8,864 nt of DNA from Anaerolineales bacterium (GTDB lineage: Bacteria > Chloroflexota > Anaerolineae > Anaerolineales > Villigracilaceae): assembly GCA_016928525.1 (NCBI GenBank), contig JAFGKO010000006.1:1-8864 (forward strand), given 5' to 3'. Position 1 is the first letter of the stretch. Each line of letters opens with the position of its first letter. The translations under genes and the position numbers were made by a program. A model generated the notes under the pieces. The model saw only the letters and a program-made list of their open reading frames with translations, did not search any database and was not told where the DNA came from. Below, in pieces: positions 5,853-8,864 of this stretch.

Positions 5853-8800
5853 ATGTACCACAGCAAATCGCGTCACGGGTTGATTGCTTCGATCAATATA
5901 CTGATCTGTCTATCCCTACTGCTTAATCCCGCTCAAGCCGCGATCAACCACCGCCCAACCCGAGAAGTGAGGGCTGAGCCTGATCCAGCTTCGCCTGCAG
6001 AAGGGACAAGCTCCTCATCTCTCCAGGCTGAGTCGATAGTTATCCAGAACAACAACTTCGAAGGGAACGAAACCTACGGGTTGAACAGCGATATCATCAT
6101 CACCGCGGAGACCAACTGGTGGGGATCCGCCAGTGGCCCTACCCATACAAACAATCCGGGGGGAGATGGAGATGCTGTCAGTGACAATGTGGATTTTGCC
6201 CCATGGCTCTTCTTCGCTGTAGATATTGGTATTCCTAATCCTCCGACCCCAGAGCCAGGTGCCATCACTCTATCTCAAAACAGTTTTGAAGACAACGACA
6301 CGTACGGCGTTCAGAGCTCCATACCCTTGAATGCTGAGAACAATTGGTGGGGCCATCCCTCCGGCCCTTACCACCCAGGCACTAATCCCGACGCAGAGGG
6401 AGATGCAGTCAGTGATCTGGTAGATTACGAGCCTTGGCTCGTCATGCCGCCAGGAGGACGTCAGACATCGGCCCCGATTGTTCTGGGTCAACCCCTGACA
6501 GGTACTGTTAGTCCGCTCGGCTACGTAGACTACCACCTTGTCGTTACAGGAGGGTTATCTCTCCTCGTCGAGGTTGTACCTCTAGACAGCTCTGATGCTC
6601 TCTGGGTGTATGGACTTATGGATGAAGTACCCCTGTGGACGAGCTACGATTTTCATACCAGAGAACAAACGTCTCGGGGAACCTATGAACTGCTTATCTC
6701 GCCGACTCAAGAGAGGACCTACTACTTCAGCATCTACGGTCGCGATGTAGCTGAGACCGGCGGGGAGTATAGAATTCTCGTAACGGCCGTTGAGGGATAT
6801 CTTTCCGACATTTCGCCCCATTCGGCAGGAAATGCAGGCGAATCTATGGTCAACCTATCCGGCTTGGGCTTTGTCGAGGGAATGGAGGTCGAACTACGCG
6901 CTGCCGGTGCGCCGAGCTTGGCTGCTGAAGAGGTTATATTAATATCACCTACAGAGCTCTGGGTTCGCTTCGACCTGACAGGGGCTGAGATCGATGTGTA
7001 CGATGTGGTTGCGTTGTGGCCCGGGGGGACAGAAAAGGGGTTAGTAGAGGCTTTTTCAATTGTTCAAGGCATCGGCCCGCAGTTAGAGGCAAGTCTCGTC
7101 GCACCAGAACGCGTACGACCAGGACGGAGCTATGTACTCTGGCTGGAATACTCAAACACGGGCGATGCGGATATGCCGGCACCGCTGTTCATTGTCACCA
7201 GCGCCGACAATGTCCCTATGCGTTTGTCCGATCAACAACCATATGAGGATGATCCTATACAGGTGCTGGGGCTCAATATGGATGGATACGCTGGCCGACT
7301 TCCCCCAGGCACGTCCGGCTCGATTCCCATCTTCTTCCACGTTCCCATTGATGCGGGAGCACATCAGAGGCTGGACTTCAATCTCGAAACGATGGTTGCC
7401 GATGATACGTCTATCGATTGGGATGAAGTGGAGGCTGAGGTACGCCCCCCCGATATAGATCCCGATCTTTGGGCAGTTATGTGGGCCAACTTCACTGCGC
7501 AGATCGGCGACACATGGGCCGACTACCTGGATGCGTTGGATGATCAAGCGACGTACCTGGCACGTTACGGTGACTTAACCTACGATGTGCAAGAACTGCT
7601 ATCTGGGGCGATGGGCCGGGCCTCTGGATCATACTGGCGCACGACACTGGCATGGGGCCAGGATGCCTATGCCCCTGCTCCTGGCATGTCACTCTCGTTT
7701 GAGCGTGTTGCGTTGGACGTGCTCGACCAACGCTTTACGGTCGGTCCCTTTGGGAGGAGTTGGTCGCACAATTTCGAATATACTCTCACCCGACCGGATG
7801 ACGATACCGCTATTGTGCAGGGGCCTGGTGGCATCGGCAGGCGGTTCACCAGGAATGCGGATGATTCCTGGCAGGCATCGGCGGGCGACCACGGCGTCCT
7901 GGAGCAACTAGGCGATGGCACCTATCGACTGGAGGAAAAGGATGGCCTGACATGGCTGTTCGACACGATGGGCCGTCTGGCATATTTTGAAGAGCCTAAC
8001 GGTAACCGCATCACCCTGAGCTATACGGACGACCAGCTGGCTCAGATAAGCCATACCAACGGCCAAAGCTTCACACTGGAGTATGACCTTCAAGGACGAA
8101 TAAGCCAACTCACCGACCATGCTGGACGAGTGACCGAGTACACTTATGATGCAAGTGGCGAACACTTACTCACCACTGTCGCACCGGGCAACGTCGTGAT
8201 CAGCTATACCTATATACTGAACCCGGGATCGCCAGCGGAGCACGCGCTAGAGGAGATTGCTTATCCTGATGGCACGCACCAGTACTACGCTTACGGTGAG
8301 CATGGGCACCTGGCAGCCCAGTGGCGCGACGGTGACGTCCAGCACGTCGAGGTATCTTACGATGCTATGGGAACTGTCTATGCGACGGATGCTGCGGATG
8401 CGGTCAGTGTGCTGCGTCTGGGAACCCAGGGCCAGCCGGTGCAGGCAGAGGATCCTCTGGGCAATACGGTGGAATTCGAGAACAATGAACACTACAATCC
8501 CACCAACCTGACACTGCCCAATGGAGGAACATCCGAACTGGCCTACGATAGCCGGGGCAACACGATCGTTGCCGAGGATGCCTTAGGCCATACTACCACG
8601 ATGGGATATACTACTGACCGGAACCGGCTGGATTGGCTGCGTGACGCCAGAGGAAACCTTACGGACTTCTCCTACGACACCGCGGGCAATGTCACTGGCA
8701 TCACCTATCCCGACAGCAGTGCTGAGGTCTTCGGCTACGATTCAATTGGCAACGTTGTCAGCGTCACCAACCGGCGCGGTGATACCATATCGTTCACTTA

Positions 8801-8864
8801 TAATGCACAGGGCCAGGTCACGCGTAAGGACTACCCTGACGGACGTTGGGTAACCTACAACTAC
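5853..8864 (+). CDS. Large secreted RHS/YD-repeat protein with beta-helix caps (3' end outside the window)
   Basis: The frame is open for 1004 codons to the window edge. AGGAG at 5841-5845 is 7 bases before the ATG. Residues 1-29 are a Sec signal peptide ending Ala-Gln-Ala before Ala30. Then come two single beta-helix coils, each followed by an NWWG...SGP...VSD.VD..PWL motif (67-119 and 142-196); a PPC-like beta sandwich (about 206-312); an IPT/TIG-like domain (about 315-405); a conserved segment with YSNTGDADMPAPL (433-445); a helical linker with many Trp, Asp and Tyr residues (535-600); and the RHS entry region with RF.VGPFGRSWSHN (627-640). YD repeats begin near 700 and continue to the edge (for example YDLQGR, YDSRGN, YDTAGN, YDSIGN). 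In RHS proteins these repeats form a hollow shell around a C-terminal toxin. A Sec signal suggests WapA-like export. The toxin and immunity gene, if present, lie beyond 8864. Confidence 0.9.
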   Translation, partial: MYHSKSRHGLIASINILICLSLLLNPAQAAINHRPTREVRAEPDPASPAEGTSSSSLQAESIVIQNNNFEGNETYGLNSDIIITAETNWWGSASGPTHTNNPGGDGDAVSDNVDFAPWLFFAVDIGIPNPPTPEPGAITLSQNSFEDNDTYGVQSSIPLNAENNWWGHPSGPYHPGTNPDAEGDAVSDLVDYEPWLVMPPGGRQTSAPIVLGQPLTGTVSPLGYVDYHLVVTGGLSLLVEVVPLDSSDALWVYGLMDEVPLWTSYDFHTREQTSRGTYELLISPTQERTYYFSIYGRDVAETGGEYRILVTAVEGYLSDISPHSAGNAGESMVNLSGLGFVEGMEVELRAAGAPSLAAEEVILISPTELWVRFDLTGAEIDVYDVVALWPGGTEKGLVEAFSIVQGIGPQLEASLVAPERVRPGRSYVLWLEYSNTGDADMPAPLFIVTSADNVPMRLSDQQPYEDDPIQVLGLNMDGYAGRLPPGTSGSIPIFFHVPIDAGAHQRLDFNLETMVADDTSIDWDEVEAEVRPPDIDPDLWAVMWANFTAQIGDTWADYLDALDDQATYLARYGDLTYDVQELLSGAMGRASGSYWRTTLAWGQDAYAPAPGMSLSFERVALDVLDQRFTVGPFGRSWSHNFEYTLTRPDDDTAIVQGPGGIGRRFTRNADDSWQASAGDHGVLEQLGDGTYRLEEKDGLTWLFDTMGRLAYFEEPNGNRITLSYTDDQLAQISHTNGQSFTLEYDLQGRISQLTDHAGRVTEYTYDASGEHLLTTVAPGNVVISYTYILNPGSPAEHALEEIAYPDGTHQYYAYGEHGHLAAQWRDGDVQHVEVSYDAMGTVYATDAADAVSVLRLGTQGQPVQAEDPLGNTVEFENNEHYNPTNLTLPNGGTSELAYDSRGNTIVAEDALGHTTTMGYTTDRNRLDWLRDARGNLTDFSYDTAGNVTGITYPDSSAEVFGYDSIGNVVSVTNRRGDTISFTYNAQGQVTRKDYPDGRWVTYNY

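Noticed and set aside
7152..7547. 131-codon minus-strand ORF and other ORFs opposite the RHS gene
   Set aside because: All lie within the continuous open frame of the RHS protein, which has a signal peptide, ribosome site and recognisable domains.

Overview
The window reads as bacterial chromosomal DNA in which one ordinary housekeeping locus is followed by a mobile-element-rich stretch and then a surface-protein cassette. No marker gene fixes the taxon. A GC-rich lipoprotein and reductase pair, short palindromic repeats, and secreted beta-helix and RHS proteins with Sec signal peptides would fit a Chloroflexota-like environmental bacterium, but this is an inference of low certainty.

Layout. 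Positions 1-1086 hold the 5' end of a leftward lipoprotein gene and, divergent from it, a complete short-chain dehydrogenase/reductase with a well-formed sigma70-type promoter. Positions 1087-2345 hold no convincing intact gene. They contain an 82-nt GC-rich hairpin, two 9-bp direct repeats, a 175-bp IS66-type miniature element flanked by an 8-bp target duplication, a promoter-like site with inverted repeats but no gene behind it, a 63-codon remnant ORF, and a 72-bp palindromic element bounded by TA. Positions 2352-3659 encode an IS630-family transposase on the minus strand, apparently full length.

Positions 3880-8864 are three rightward genes with gaps of 65 and 30 bases, probably one transcription unit: a 208-residue zinc-ribbon protein; a 416-residue secreted right-handed beta-helix protein built from two long repeats about 73% identical; and a very large secreted RHS/YD-repeat protein that is still open after 1004 codons at the window edge. 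The third gene is the largest in the window. It has no stop codon inside the window, so a list of closed ORFs would miss it.

How the genes may work together. The beta-helix protein stops in mid-coil without the NWWG-type motif that often follows such helices. The RHS protein starts, after its own signal peptide, with two single coils each followed by that motif. This suggests either a split ancestral beta-helix/RHS protein or two exported partners. The missing 3' end of the RHS gene would carry any variable toxin tip and a downstream immunity gene, so the role of the cassette (intercellular competition, adhesion or other) cannot be settled from this window.
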